64,000 nucleotides of DNA. Source: Mycobacterium sp. (GTDB lineage: Bacteria; Actinomycetota; Actinomycetes; Mycobacteriales; Mycobacteriaceae). Both the position numbers and the translations under genes were made by a program. The notes below the pieces were generated by a model. That model ran no database searches. It had not been told where the DNA came from and saw only the letters and a program-made list of their open reading frames with translations. Where the stretch lies: contig NZ_JASBVP010000003.1 of the NCBI RefSeq assembly GCF_029961025.1, positions 186,001 to 250,000 on the forward strand, read 5' to 3'. Of the stretch, positions 7,290 to 16,212 are shown one piece after another (the stretch's first letter is position 1; each line of letters opens with the position of its first letter).

Positions 7290-8360
7290 TCAGATTCCTC
7301 GTCCGACGGGTAGGGCGGTGCTGGAGGCCCGGCGCACCAGGGCGCGGGCGGCGACGTTGGTCAGCAGGGTGATCACCATGAGCACCAGGCTGGCTTCGGC
7401 GAGGGTTTTCACCGCGAAGCCGGTGGAGTCGGTCAGCGCGGAATCCAGTTGGGAGACCACGGTGGCGGCGATGGTGGTCATGGTGGCGTAGATGTTGGTG
7501 GGCAGCGCCCCCAGCACCGACCCGGAGACCATGGCCACCGCCATGGTCTCCCCCAGGGCGCGCCCGAGCCCCAACACCACCGCGCCGATGATGCCGCTGG
7601 ACACCCAGGGCAGGGTGACCCGCCGGGCGCACTCCCACTCGGACATGCCCAGCGCGATCGCGCCCTCGCGGGGCAAAAGCGGCACCTGGCGGATCAGATC
7701 CCGGCTGGTGCTGGCGATGATGGGGATGACCATCACCGCCAGCACCAGACCCGAGACCAGCAGGCCCTCCCCGTTGCCGGTGTCGCCGCGAAAATAGTTG
7801 AGCACCGGCACGTCGGGGGCGTTGCGGGCGATCAGCGGGGCGATGTGGTGGGCGATCACCGGACCGAAGGTCATCGCCCCCCACAACCCGACGATCACGC
7901 TGGGGATGCCGGCCAGCAGCTCCAGGGTCATGCCCACCGCGGTGGCCAGCCTGCGGGGCAGGCGTTCCACGATCACCAGCGCCGCCCCGATCGACACCGG
8001 CACCGCGATGATCAGGGCGATCACCGAGGTCGCCAGGGTGCCCACGATCAGCGGCAGCGCCCCGTAGTAGGCGCCCACCGGGTGGGCCACCCCGTGGGTG
8101 GTTTCGGTGCTGCCGTAGGTGTTGCCCGGATCCCAGGCGGTGGCGGTGAAAAAATGCAGCCCATTGACCCGCATCGCCGGCAGCGCCTCGATGAGCAGCG
8201 TCGCCAGCACAAACACCAGCGCCAGCAGCGGGACCACCGCCCCCACCCCGCCGGCCCAGCGCACCAGCCCCCCACCGCGGCGCACCCCACCCACCCGACG
8301 CGGCCCGCGGCGCAGAACCGGCGCGTCGGTCGAGGCATCCGGTGTCACGTGATGGGCCAT
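7290..8360 (-). CDS. pstC: Phosphate ABC transporter permease PstC
   Basis: A 356-residue membrane protein starts at ATG 8360, preceded by AGAAGGG. After a charged N-terminus (about 30 residues, Arg-rich) come six hydrophobic segments and the permease loop [43 protein letters not shown] region with [35 protein letters not shown] forms the external part typical of mycobacterial PstC1. The gene sits between pstS (38 bp upstream) and pstA and pairs with PstA to make the channel. Confidence 0.93.
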   Translation of the reverse strand: MAHHVTPDASTDAPVLRRGPRRVGGVRRGGGLVRWAGGVGAVVPLLALVFVLATLLIEALPAMRVNGLHFFTATAWDPGNTYGSTETTHGVAHPVGAYYGALPLIVGTLATSVIALIIAVPVSIGAALVIVERLPRRLATAVGMTLELLAGIPSVIVGLWGAMTFGPVIAHHIAPLIARNAPDVPVLNYFRGDTGNGEGLLVSGLVLAVMVIPIIASTSRDLIRQVPLLPREGAIALGMSEWECARRVTLPWVSSGIIGAVVLGLGRALGETMAVAMVSGSVLGALPTNIYATMTTIAATVVSQLDSALTDSTGFAVKTLAEASLVLMVITLLTNVAARALVRRASSTALPVGRGI

Positions 8361-8398
8361 CGAAATCGCACCCTTCTAACGGCTGGTGGTTCTCGCGG

Positions 8399-9517
8399 CT
8401 AGCTGGTGATCTTGGCGATCTGGGCGTCGGAGAGCTTCACCACCGGGGCCGGCAGCGGCTGGAAGTGCACCTGATCCAGGAACGAGGGGCTGTTCCCGTC
8501 GGTCAACGCCCAGTGCAGGAACGCCTGCAGCGTCTGGGCGGTGGCGGCGTCTTTTTGCTGGCTGTTGACGATGGCGTACTCGTAGTTGATGATCGGATAC
8601 CCGTCGGGGGCGGGCCCGTCGATCAGCGAGATCGCCTCGTTCTCGGGGGTTTGTGAGACGAAGCCGGCGGCCTCGGCCTGAATGCTTTTGGCGTCGGGCA
8701 GCAGATACTTGCCGGAGGCGTTGCCCAGCCGGGCTTCGCCCAGACCCTTTTGGGTGGCCTGGTCGAGGAAGCTGATGCCGATGTAGGCCACGCACCCGGG
8801 GGTCTTGGCGCAGCCGGTCACCATGCCGGCGTTGCCGTGCTCGGCCAGCGCACTCGGCACCGCGGGGAAGGCGACGGTGGTGCCGAAACCGGGTGACTTC
8901 CCCCACCCGTCGGGATCCTGCTTGGACAAATACTGGGTGAACAAGAAAGTGGCACCGGACCCGTCGGAGCGGTGCAGCGGAATCACCGGGGTGGCGGGCA
9001 GGTTCACCCCGGGGTTAAGCGCGGTGATCTGCGGGTCGTTCCAGGTTTTGATGGTGCCCTCATACATGGCCGCCAGCACCTTGCCGTTGAGCTTGAGGTG
9101 CTCGGTGACACCGGGAAGATTGTAGTTGATCTGCTGGGCCGAGATGGCCAGCGGGATGTTCATCAGCCCCTTGTGTTGGGCCATGTCACCCTCGGACAGG
9201 TAGGCGTCGGAGGCGCCGATGGTGACCGCCCCTGCGGCGGCCTGGGAGATCCCGGTACCGGACCCGGTGCCCTGGGGGGTGATCGTGACGTTCGGGTACT
9301 TCTGGTGATAGGCCGGAGCCCACAGGTTAAACAGCGGATAAAGCAGGGTGCTGCCGGTTTCCGACAACGCCACCGGGGAACTCGCCGGGGTGGTGGCGAT
9401 TTTCCCGGTGGGGGCGGGGCTTGAGGACGGGTGAGCCGACTTGGGCCCGCAGGCCGCGGCCAACACCAGCGGTGCCACCGCCGAGACCACCAGCACCGTG
9501 CGCAAACGAATTCTCAC
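8399..9517 (-). CDS. pstS: Periplasmic phosphate-binding lipoprotein PstS
   Basis: The start is taken as GTG 9517 (sequence [19 protein letters not shown]...), with GAAAGG 9 bp upstream; the frame is open to 9568 but without a ribosome site there. Residues 1-22 are a lipoprotein signal with LAAAC and the lipidated Cys at 23. The mature protein has PstS phosphate-binding motifs: [46 protein letters not shown], and [21 protein letters not shown]. It captures phosphate outside the membrane and delivers it to PstC/PstA. It resembles the M. tuberculosis PstS1 antigen. Confidence 0.93.
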   Translation of the reverse strand: MRIRLRTVLVVSAVAPLVLAAACGPKSAHPSSSPAPTGKIATTPASSPVALSETGSTLLYPLFNLWAPAYHQKYPNVTITPQGTGSGTGISQAAAGAVTIGASDAYLSEGDMAQHKGLMNIPLAISAQQINYNLPGVTEHLKLNGKVLAAMYEGTIKTWNDPQITALNPGVNLPATPVIPLHRSDGSGATFLFTQYLSKQDPDGWGKSPGFGTTVAFPAVPSALAEHGNAGMVTGCAKTPGCVAYIGISFLDQATQKGLGEARLGNASGKYLLPDAKSIQAEAAGFVSQTPENEAISLIDGPAPDGYPIINYEYAIVNSQQKDAATAQTLQAFLHWALTDGNSPSFLDQVHFQPLPAPVVKLSDAQIAKITS

Positions 9518-9582
9518 AACTGCCCACCTTTCTTTTCCACCACCACCGTGTGGCCTCGACGATGACACCGAGCGGCCTGGGG

Positions 9583-10395
9583 TCAGCCGAAACGCCCGGA
9601 GACGTAGCGGATGGTTTCCTCGCGCTGGGGGGAGAGGAACACCTGCTCGGTGGGCCCCTCCTCGATGAGCCTGCCGTCGAAGAAAAACGCCGTCCGGTCC
9701 GCGATGCGCGACGCCTGCGCCAGGTTGTGGGTCACGATGATCACCGTCAGCCGGCCCGCGAGCGAGCGGATCAAATCCTCGATCTTTTCGGTCGCGGTCG
9801 GATCCAGCGACGAGGTGGGCTCATCAAGCAGCAGCACCTCGGGGTGAACCGCCAGCGCGCGCGCCAAACACAACAACTGCTGCTGGCCCCCGGACAACCG
9901 AAACGGGGAATCCCCCAACCGATCCTTGACCGCCTCCCACAACCCCACCTCCCGCAGCCGCTCCTCGGCGATCAGCGCGAACCGCTTGCGCGGCACCATC
10001 TTGTGCGCGCGCACCCCGGCGACCACATTGTCCAGGATCGACATCGGAAACGGGTTGGGCCGCTGAAACAGCATGCCCACCCGCCGGCGCAACTCCATCA
10101 GGTCGTGCTGCTCACCGTAGATGCTGCGCCCCCCCAACAACACCTCCCCGCGGCGGCGATACCCCGACACCTTGTCATTCATCCGGTTCAGGGTGCGCAA
10201 AAACGTCGTCTTACCCGACCCGGTGGGCCCCAGCAACGCCGTCACCGCGCGCGCCGGGAAACTCAGGCTCACCCCATCCAGCACCGTTTTAGCGCCGAAA
10301 CCCAAGGTCAGGTCCACCGCCTGGATCACCCCGGTGGCGGCACCGGCCTCGGCGGCACCGGCGTGGGCCCCCAGCCGTTCAGAATCCATCAGCAT
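9583..10395 (-). CDS. pstB: Phosphate ABC transporter ATP-binding protein PstB
   Basis: A 270-residue ATPase starts at ATG 10395 with GGAG six bases upstream. Walker A is GPTGSGKT (56-63), the Q-loop is MLFQRPNPFPMSI, the ABC signature is LSGGQQQ (167-173), Walker B ends LLLDEP (191-193), and the switch His is in VTHN (223). MLFQRPNPFP is diagnostic of PstB. It powers phosphate import. It is first in the operon, 65 bp before pstS, and a PHO-box-like direct repeat lies about 95 bp upstream. Confidence 0.95.
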   Translation of the reverse strand: MLMDSERLGAHAGAAEAGAATGVIQAVDLTLGFGAKTVLDGVSLSFPARAVTALLGPTGSGKTTFLRTLNRMNDKVSGYRRRGEVLLGGRSIYGEQHDLMELRRRVGMLFQRPNPFPMSILDNVVAGVRAHKMVPRKRFALIAEERLREVGLWEAVKDRLGDSPFRLSGGQQQLLCLARALAVHPEVLLLDEPTSSLDPTATEKIEDLIRSLAGRLTVIIVTHNLAQASRIADRTAFFFDGRLIEEGPTEQVFLSPQREETIRYVSGRFG

Positions 10396-10487
10396 CTGCT
10401 ACTCCTATAGCCCCACGTCCTACCGACTTGCCGATGTGGGGGGTGGGCAACTACCCCGCCAGCCGCTCGCGGGCTAACGCTAAGGAC

Positions 10488-10509
10488 TTCGGGTGAACAC
10501 CGGGTGACC
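10488..10509 (-). promoter_or_regulatory. PHO-box-like direct repeat upstream of pstB (likely RegX3/PhoP-type site)
   Basis: Read on the minus strand, two 11-base units stand in tandem: GGTCACCCGGT and GTTCACCCGAA. The unit GTTCACC with 11-bp period is the known actinobacterial PHO box (Streptomyces PhoP), and mycobacterial SenX3-RegX3 uses a similar sequence. It lies 93-114 bp before the pstB start in a 172-bp gap and points toward the operon. It would allow induction under phosphate limitation. Confidence 0.65.
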
Positions 10510-10567
10510 AAGACGAGACGGATATACGAATAGCATGTGCGTCGCCGGGCAAAGCTGACCGCCGCGC

Positions 10568-11728
10568 TCAGCCGAGCCAGGATTGCATGCGGCGCAGCGC
10601 TTCCTCGACATCGCGTGTCGGGCCGGCAAAGGACAGCCGGACGAATGAGCCGCCACGAACGGTGTCGAAGTCGATTCCGGGCGCGATCGCAACTCCGGTG
10701 TCGGACAACAACTTCGAGCAGAACTGCATCGAATCCGTGGTAACGTCCGAAACGTCGGCATACACGTAGAACGCGCCATCGGTGGGCGCCAGCCGGTCGA
10801 TGCCGAGGTTTCGCAGGCCGTCCAGCAACAGCGTGCGGTTGAGAGCGTATTGGCGCAGATGCCCGTCGGCCTCGGCGACGGCTTCGGGGGTGAATGCCGC
10901 GACGGCGGCGTACTGCGAGAGCACGGGCGGACAGATGGTGAAGTTGCCGGCGAGGCAGTCCACCGCGCGGCGCAACTCCGGCGGCACCAGCAGCCACCCC
11001 AAACGCCACCCCGTCATCGCGTAATATTTGGAAAAACTGTTGACCACCACCGCGTTTCGCGACACTTGCCAGGCACAGCTGGTCTGCGGCGCGCCGTCGT
11101 AGACCAGCCCGTGGTAGACCTCGTCGCTGATCAGTCGTACCTGCGACTCTTCGCACCAGGAGGCAATCGCCGCGAGGTCAGCGGGTGCGATGACCGTCCC
11201 GGTGGGATTGGCCGGGCTGGCTACCACCAGACCCTTTACCGGAGGGTCGATTTCGGCGAGCATCTGTACGGTGGGCTGAAATCGCGTTTCCGCTCCGCAT
11301 TCGATTTCGACGACCTCGCACCCGAGCGCCGCAAGAATGTTGCGGTAACACGGGTATCCGGGGCTGGTGACCGCGACCCGGTCCCCGACGTCGAAGCAGG
11401 CCAGAAACGTGAGCAAAAAGCCGCCCGACGAACCCGTCGTCACCACCACCTCGTCCGCGTCGACCGCCAGTCCATACCGGGTCCGATAGGACGCGGCAAT
11501 CGCTGCGCGTAACTCCGGAATGCCCAGCGCCACGGTATAACCCAGTTGGTTGAGGTGAAGAGCGGCCGCTGCTGCGGCACGCACCGGCTCGGGGGCGCCC
11601 GCGCTGGGCTGGCCCGCCGCGAGGTTCACCAGATCCCCGTGGCTGCGTTGGCGCTCGGCGGCGGCCAGCCACACGTCCATGACGTGAAACGGGGGGATGC
11701 CGGCGCGCGCCGCGACGTGGTCGGTCAC
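10568..11728 (-). CDS. PLP-dependent class I/II aminotransferase (AspB-like)
   Basis: The chosen start is GTG 11728 (TDHVAARAGIPPFHVMDVW follows); the frame is open to 11833. It is 386 residues long, normal for fold-type I aminotransferases. Key features: AAGQPSAGAPEPVR at the N-terminus, SPGYPCYRN, SPANPTGTVI (the NPTG loop), SDEVYHGLVYDG (PLP-ring Asp), and the PLP lysine K234 in NSFSKYYAMTGWRLGW. A C-terminal Arg in GSFVRLSFAG would bind the substrate carboxylate. It resembles M. tuberculosis Rv3565 (AspB). Amino-donor specificity cannot be read from sequence. It is on the same strand as pst, but the 172-bp gap with its own PHO box argues for separate transcription. Confidence 0.88.
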   Translation of the reverse strand: MTDHVAARAGIPPFHVMDVWLAAAERQRSHGDLVNLAAGQPSAGAPEPVRAAAAAALHLNQLGYTVALGIPELRAAIAASYRTRYGLAVDADEVVVTTGSSGGFLLTFLACFDVGDRVAVTSPGYPCYRNILAALGCEVVEIECGAETRFQPTVQMLAEIDPPVKGLVVASPANPTGTVIAPADLAAIASWCEESQVRLISDEVYHGLVYDGAPQTSCAWQVSRNAVVVNSFSKYYAMTGWRLGWLLVPPELRRAVDCLAGNFTICPPVLSQYAAVAAFTPEAVAEADGHLRQYALNRTLLLDGLRNLGIDRLAPTDGAFYVYADVSDVTTDSMQFCSKLLSDTGVAIAPGIDFDTVRGGSFVRLSFAGPTRDVEEALRRMQSWLG

Positions 11729-12048
11729 GAAATACCCATGCTTGCCTGCTCCCGGGGTCGCGGTGCCGGTGCGCCTGTGGATGGCCTCGGTTGCCACGTT
11801 ACAAAACGCCTCGGCCGACCCGGGCGAGGGCACCGGGGGGCACCGGGCGCGCCGCCCGGACGGTCTTCGTGACAGCCGGCGGGCTACAGTCGAGGTCGAT
11901 GACGGTCGAGGTACGCATCCCGGTTTCCGACACCGCGGTTTCTCGCCACCGACACCAAGTTTTGGAGGATTCTTTTGTGCCGCAGCCGGTCTGCTGATAT
12001 TCCCGTACTCGGCAGGCTCGACGGGCTCACTGACCGGAAGGTGCCCAC
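11729..12048. other. Divergent intergenic region, 320 bp
   Basis: This gap separates the leftward aminotransferase from the rightward ilvX. Open frames here are short extensions of the two neighbours' shadows and lack good ribosome sites. A GGAAGG six bases before the ilvX start is its likely ribosome site. Promoters for both genes should lie here, but no operator or strong -10 element was recognised. Confidence 0.4.
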
Positions 12049-13596
12049 ATGAACGGCGCCCGGGCGCTGATCAACACGTTGGTCGATGGCGGGGTCGAGG
12101 TGTGCTTTGCCAACCCGGGCACCTCGGAGATGCATTTCGTGGCGGCGCTGGACGCCGTGCCGCGGATGCGCGGGGTGCTGGCGTTGTTCGAGGGTGTCGC
12201 CACCGGCGCCGCCGACGGCTATGCCCGCATCGCGGGCCGGCCGGCGGCGGTGTTGTTGCACCTGGGTCCGGGGCTGGGCAACGGTCTCGCCAACCTGCAC
12301 AACGCCCGTCGTGCCCGGGTTCCGATGGTGGTGATCGTCGGCGATCACGCCACCTATCACAAGAAGTACGACGCCCCACTGGAATCCGACATCGACGCGC
12401 TGGCGGGCAGCGTCTCGGGCTGGATGCGCCGCAGCGCCGGCGTCGCCGATGTCGCCTCCGACGCCGCCGAGGCCATCGCCGCGAGCCGGGCCGGCCACCA
12501 GATTTCGACGCTGATCCTGCCCGCGGACGTGTCCTGGTCCGAGCCTGCGCCGCCCGCCAAGACGGTGGTGTCGGCGCGGCCGACGGAGGTCGCCGAGACG
12601 GACGGCGCGGCCGAGGCGCTGCGATCGGGTGAACCGGCGGTGATCCTGGTGGGCGGGGATGCCACCCGCGCGCCCGGGCTGACCGCGGCCGCCCGCGTCG
12701 CCGCGGCCACGGGCGCGCGCTGGTACTGCGAGACCTTCCCCACGGTGCTGCAGCGCGGCGCCGGCATCCCGGCGGTCGGCCGGCTCGCCTACTTCGCCGA
12801 GGACGTCGCGGCCCAGCTCGACGGCGCCAAGCACCTGGTGCTGGCCGGTGCCAAATCACCGGTGTCGTTTTTCGCCTACCCGGGAAAGCCGAGCGACCTG
12901 GTTCCGCCGGGCTGCCGGGTTCACCTGCTCGCCGGGCCCGCCGGGGCCGCCGATGCCTTGGTCGCCCTCGCCGAGGAGGTAGCTCCCGGAACCGGGGCGC
13001 CGCTCGCCGCACCGGCGCGTCCCGTGCTGCCCACCGGCGGCCTGACCGCCGAGTCGGCGGCCGATGTCATCGGCGCGCTGCTGCCGGAACGGGCGATCGT
13101 CGTCGACGAGTCCAACACCTCGGGACGGCGACTGGCGCAAGCCACCGCGGGCGCCCCGGCCCATGACTGGCTGACGCTCACCGGCGGGGCCATCGGCTAC
13201 GGTATCCCCGCGGCGATCGGCGCCGCGGTCGCCGCGCCCGATCGCCCGGTGCTCTGCCTGGAGTCCGACGGGTCGGCGATGTACACGGTCTCCGGGCTGT
13301 GGACCCAGGCGCGGGAGAATCTCGACGTCACCACCGTCATCTTCAACAACGGGTCCTATGACATCCTGCGGCTGGAGTTGCACCGCGTGGGTGCGCAGGG
13401 TGTAGCCGGGCCAAAGTCCCGGGAGATGCTTGACTTGACCCATCCCGCAATGGATTTCGTCAAGATTTCGGAGGGCATGGGGGTGCCGGCGCGCCGGGTG
13501 ACCACCGCCGAGGAGTTCGCCGAGGCGCTGCGCGCGGCCATCGCCGAACCCGGACCGCATCTCATCGACGCGCCGGTGCCCTCACTGTTCGGGTAG
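12049..13596 (+). CDS. ilvX: ThDP-dependent acetolactate synthase-like enzyme (IlvX)
   Basis: A 515-residue protein, the length of M. tuberculosis IlvX (Rv3509c). The N-terminal PYR domain has the ThDP-activating Glu in [14 protein letters not shown] and [30 protein letters not shown]. The C-terminal PP domain has [21 protein letters not shown] and the ThDP/Mg site beginning ESDGSAMYT, with NN about 26 residues on ([10 protein letters not shown]). The usual first Gly of the GDG motif is Ser here. Related enzymes decarboxylate 2-oxo acids (acetolactate synthase, benzoylformate decarboxylase); the substrate is not clear. No small regulatory subunit gene is adjacent. Confidence 0.85.
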   Translation: MNGARALINTLVDGGVEVCFANPGTSEMHFVAALDAVPRMRGVLALFEGVATGAADGYARIAGRPAAVLLHLGPGLGNGLANLHNARRARVPMVVIVGDHATYHKKYDAPLESDIDALAGSVSGWMRRSAGVADVASDAAEAIAASRAGHQISTLILPADVSWSEPAPPAKTVVSARPTEVAETDGAAEALRSGEPAVILVGGDATRAPGLTAAARVAAATGARWYCETFPTVLQRGAGIPAVGRLAYFAEDVAAQLDGAKHLVLAGAKSPVSFFAYPGKPSDLVPPGCRVHLLAGPAGAADALVALAEEVAPGTGAPLAAPARPVLPTGGLTAESAADVIGALLPERAIVVDESNTSGRRLAQATAGAPAHDWLTLTGGAIGYGIPAAIGAAVAAPDRPVLCLESDGSAMYTVSGLWTQARENLDVTTVIFNNGSYDILRLELHRVGAQGVAGPKSREMLDLTHPAMDFVKISEGMGVPARRVTTAEEFAEALRAAIAEPGPHLIDAPVPSLFG

Positions 13597-15066
13597 CGCT
13601 GGCGCTGCGCGGGGCCGGCCGTTCGGGCCCGGTGGACGCGCGTCGGCCAGCGCATCGAGGAAAGACCGCGCCCAGCGATCGACATCATGGGTGAGCACCT
13701 GGCGACGCAGCGCACGCATGCGCTGCCGGCCCTGGGCGGCGGTTTGGTTGAGCGCCGCCTCGATCGCGTCCTTGACCCCTTCCAGGTCATGCGGGTTGAC
13801 CAGATAGGCCTGCTTGAGTTCTGCTGCGGCCCCGGTGAATTCGCTGAGCACGAGCGCGCCGCCGAGATCGCTGCGGCAGGCGACGTACTCCTTGGCCACC
13901 AGGTTCATCCCGTCGCGCAGCGGCGTCACCAGCATGACGTCGCTGGCGACGAAGAACGCGATCAGCTCGTCGCGGGGGACCGGCCGGTGAATGTAGTGCA
14001 CCACCGGGTGGCCGACCTCACCGTACTCGCCGTTGATGTGGCCGACTTGCCGTTCGATGTCGTTGCGCAGAATCTGGTAGCTTTCCACCCGCTCCCGGCT
14101 CGGTGTCGCCAGTTGGACCAGCACGGTGTCGTCGCGTTTCACGCGGCCCTCGGCGAGCAGCTCGGCGAAGGCCTTCAGCCGGACATCGATGCCCTTGGTG
14201 TAGTCGAGCCGGTCGACGCCGAGCATGATCTTGCGGGGATTGCCCAGCTCGGCCCGGATTTCGCGGGCCCGGCGGCGGATGGCGCGGTCGCGGGCCTTGC
14301 GGTCGAGTGCGGTGGAGTCGATCGAGATGGGAAACGCGCCGACCCGCACGGTGCGGGACCCGAGTTGCACCTCACCCAGCCGGGAACGCACACCGACCGC
14401 TCCGCGCGAGGTCTCGGCGCCGATGAGGCGCCGGGACAAGATCACGAAGTTCTGCGCGCCACCCGCCAGATGGAAACCCACCAGATCGGCGCCCAGCAGG
14501 CCCTCGACGATCTCGGTACGCCACGGCAGCTGCATGAACAGCTCCACCGGCGGGAACGGGATGTGCAAAAAGAACCCGATGGTCACGTCGGGCCGCGAGG
14601 CGCGCAGCATCTTGGGGACCAGCTGCAGCTGATAGTCCTGCACCCACACGGTCGCGCCCGGGGCCGCGGCGCGGGCGGCGGCTTCGGCGAACCGGCGATT
14701 GACGTCGACATACCGATCCCACCATTCCCGGTGGTAGATCGGTTTGACGATGACGTCGTGATACAGCGGCCAGAGGGTGGCGTTGGAGAAGCCCTCATAG
14801 TACTCGGCGACGTCGTCGGCGCTCAGCCGCACCGGATGCAGCCGCAGGCCCTCAGCGACCAGCGGCTCATCGACCACGTCGACGTCGGTGTCGATGACGC
14901 CCGGCCAGCCGATCCAAGCGCCGCGGCGCCGGCGCAGCAGCGGCTCTAACGCCGTGACCAGCCCACCCGGGCTCCGTTTCCAGGTAGTGGTGCCGTCGGG
15001 AAGCCGCTCCATGTCGATCGGCAGCCGATTGGCGACCACCACGAAGCCGGAATCCCCGGAGGGCAT
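13582..15066 (-). CDS. otsA: Trehalose-6-phosphate synthase OtsA
   Basis: The start is ATG 15066, which overlaps the stop of the upstream 54-residue ORF as TAATG; the frame is open to 15120 but this start matches the family. A GT20 enzyme: [18 protein letters not shown] near the start, then [78 protein letters not shown], and [18 protein letters not shown]. It transfers glucose from a nucleotide sugar to glucose-6-phosphate to make trehalose-6-phosphate, feeding trehalose and its glycolipids. Its 3' end overlaps the convergent ilvX gene by 15 bp. Confidence 0.95.
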   Translation of the reverse strand: MPSGDSGFVVVANRLPIDMERLPDGTTTWKRSPGGLVTALEPLLRRRRGAWIGWPGVIDTDVDVVDEPLVAEGLRLHPVRLSADDVAEYYEGFSNATLWPLYHDVIVKPIYHREWWDRYVDVNRRFAEAAARAAAPGATVWVQDYQLQLVPKMLRASRPDVTIGFFLHIPFPPVELFMQLPWRTEIVEGLLGADLVGFHLAGGAQNFVILSRRLIGAETSRGAVGVRSRLGEVQLGSRTVRVGAFPISIDSTALDRKARDRAIRRRAREIRAELGNPRKIMLGVDRLDYTKGIDVRLKAFAELLAEGRVKRDDTVLVQLATPSRERVESYQILRNDIERQVGHINGEYGEVGHPVVHYIHRPVPRDELIAFFVASDVMLVTPLRDGMNLVAKEYVACRSDLGGALVLSEFTGAAAELKQAYLVNPHDLEGVKDAIEAALNQTAAQGRQRMRALRRQVLTHDVDRWARSFLDALADARPPGPNGRPRAAPALPEQ

Positions 15067-15230
15067 TACGTCTCGAGCTTCGACGGCCCGATGCCGAGCA
15101 TCGACAAGAAGATCCGGCACTCATCCGCATCGTTCGCGTAAGCGGCGACGACGCGCCGGGCCTGACGTGCCGCGCTGTCGGTCATCGGTTCCACGTCGCC
15201 GATATCGCCAGGATCAGATTTAGCGGGCAT
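15066..15230 (-). CDS. 54-aa conserved small protein upstream of otsA (Rv3489-like)
   Basis: An ORF runs from ATG 15230 to TAA 15066-15068. The product begins [19 protein letters not shown], continues with a helix [17 protein letters not shown], then [16 protein letters not shown]. tuberculosis has a small ORF (Rv3489) in the same place before otsA (Rv3490). Its TAA shares one base with the otsA ATG (TAATG), so translation of otsA is probably coupled to it. It is below the length used by many gene finders and is easily missed. The function is unknown; a role with OtsA is an inference from position. Confidence 0.75.
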   Translation of the reverse strand: MPAKSDPGDIGDVEPMTDSAARQARRVVAAYANDADECRIFLSMLGIGPSKLET

Positions 15231-15282
15231 GGTATTACTCTAGGCGAAACTCCGGGTGAACGGGCCGGCCGGGGTCAGCGGC

Positions 15283-16176
15283 TCACGCGGAGCGGCCGGA
15301 GAGCATGCCCGCGTCGCGGCCGGCAAGCGTGGAAATCGCCGACCAATCCAGGTGCCCCCGATCGGCGGCCAGCAGCGCCAGGAAGCGGTCGCGCAGCAGG
15401 CTGGCCACCGGCAGCGGCACTCGCAGCTCCTCGGCGGCGGCCAGCGCTAACCGGATGTCTTTGAGCCCCAGCGCCGCGGCGAAGCCGGCGGGTTCGAACT
15501 GCTCCCGCGCGATCAACCCGCCGTAGGTCTGGTAGGCCGGGGCGCTGAACAGGCTTGAGGTGAGGATGTCGACGTACTGCAGCGGGTCGACACCGGCCTT
15601 GGTGACCAGGGCTATCGTCTCGCCGAGCGACTCGATGGCCGAGGCGATGAGGAGGTTGCCGCAGAGCTTCACCAGGTTGGCGGCGGGCTGGTGCTCGGAG
15701 ACCACGAAGGTCCGCTGGCCGATCGCGTCGAACAGCGGCGTCAACGGTTCCAAGGCCTGCGGAGCACCGGCGGCGAGGACGAAAAGCCTCCCGGCAGCAG
15801 CCGCTTCGGGCCGGCCGAACACCGGTGCGGCGACGTAGTGCTGGCCGGTCGCGGCGTGCGCCGCGGCCAGGCGTTCGGAGAGCGCGACGCTGATGGTGCT
15901 CGACGAGACATGGGTGGCGCCCGGCGCCAGCGACGCGAGGATCCCGTGCTCGCCGACGGTCACCGTCTCCACGGCCCGGTCGTCGGCGAGCATGGTGAGC
16001 ACCGCGTCACCGCCGCAGGCCTCGGCTATGGTGCCCGCCAAGGTGGCGCCTTGGTGGACCAGATCGTCGGCCTTGCCGGGAGTGCGGTTGTAGACCGTGA
16101 CGCGATGGCCGGCGGCGACCAGGTTGGCGGCCATGCCGCGGCCCATGTTGCCCAGCCCGATCACTCCGATGTCCAT
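15283..16176 (-). CDS. NAD(P)-dependent beta-hydroxyacid dehydrogenase-like protein
   Basis: The chosen start is ATG 16176 (MDIGVIGLGNMGRGMAANL), which places the Rossmann motif GLGNMG at residues 7-12, as is normal. The frame is open to 16188. The two-domain pattern of 6-phosphogluconate/3-hydroxyisobutyrate dehydrogenases follows: VTVYNRTPGKADDL, HVSSSTIS, APVFGRPEAAAAGRLFVLAAG (substrate loop), and the catalytic Lys in LVKLCGNLLIASAIESLGE. The substrate is not identifiable. M. tuberculosis Rv0770 is a similar protein of about this length (297 residues here). Confidence 0.85.
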   Translation of the reverse strand: MDIGVIGLGNMGRGMAANLVAAGHRVTVYNRTPGKADDLVHQGATLAGTIAEACGGDAVLTMLADDRAVETVTVGEHGILASLAPGATHVSSSTISVALSERLAAAHAATGQHYVAAPVFGRPEAAAAGRLFVLAAGAPQALEPLTPLFDAIGQRTFVVSEHQPAANLVKLCGNLLIASAIESLGETIALVTKAGVDPLQYVDILTSSLFSAPAYQTYGGLIAREQFEPAGFAAALGLKDIRLALAAAEELRVPLPVASLLRDRFLALLAADRGHLDWSAISTLAGRDAGMLSGRSA

Positions 16177-16212
16177 GGCCTCCACCATGCCGTGTTTTCC
16201 GGCCCCGGGCGG

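Noticed and set aside
7288..7884. Long minus-strand open frame extending pstA upstream to 504 residues
   Set aside because: The extension is the other-frame shadow of pstC; it has Arg/Gly-rich composition, and pstA has a clear ATG at 7287.
7449..8402. Long plus-strand His/Gln/Pro-rich frame over pstC
   Set aside because: Composition and lack of a ribosome site mark it as an antisense shadow of pstC.
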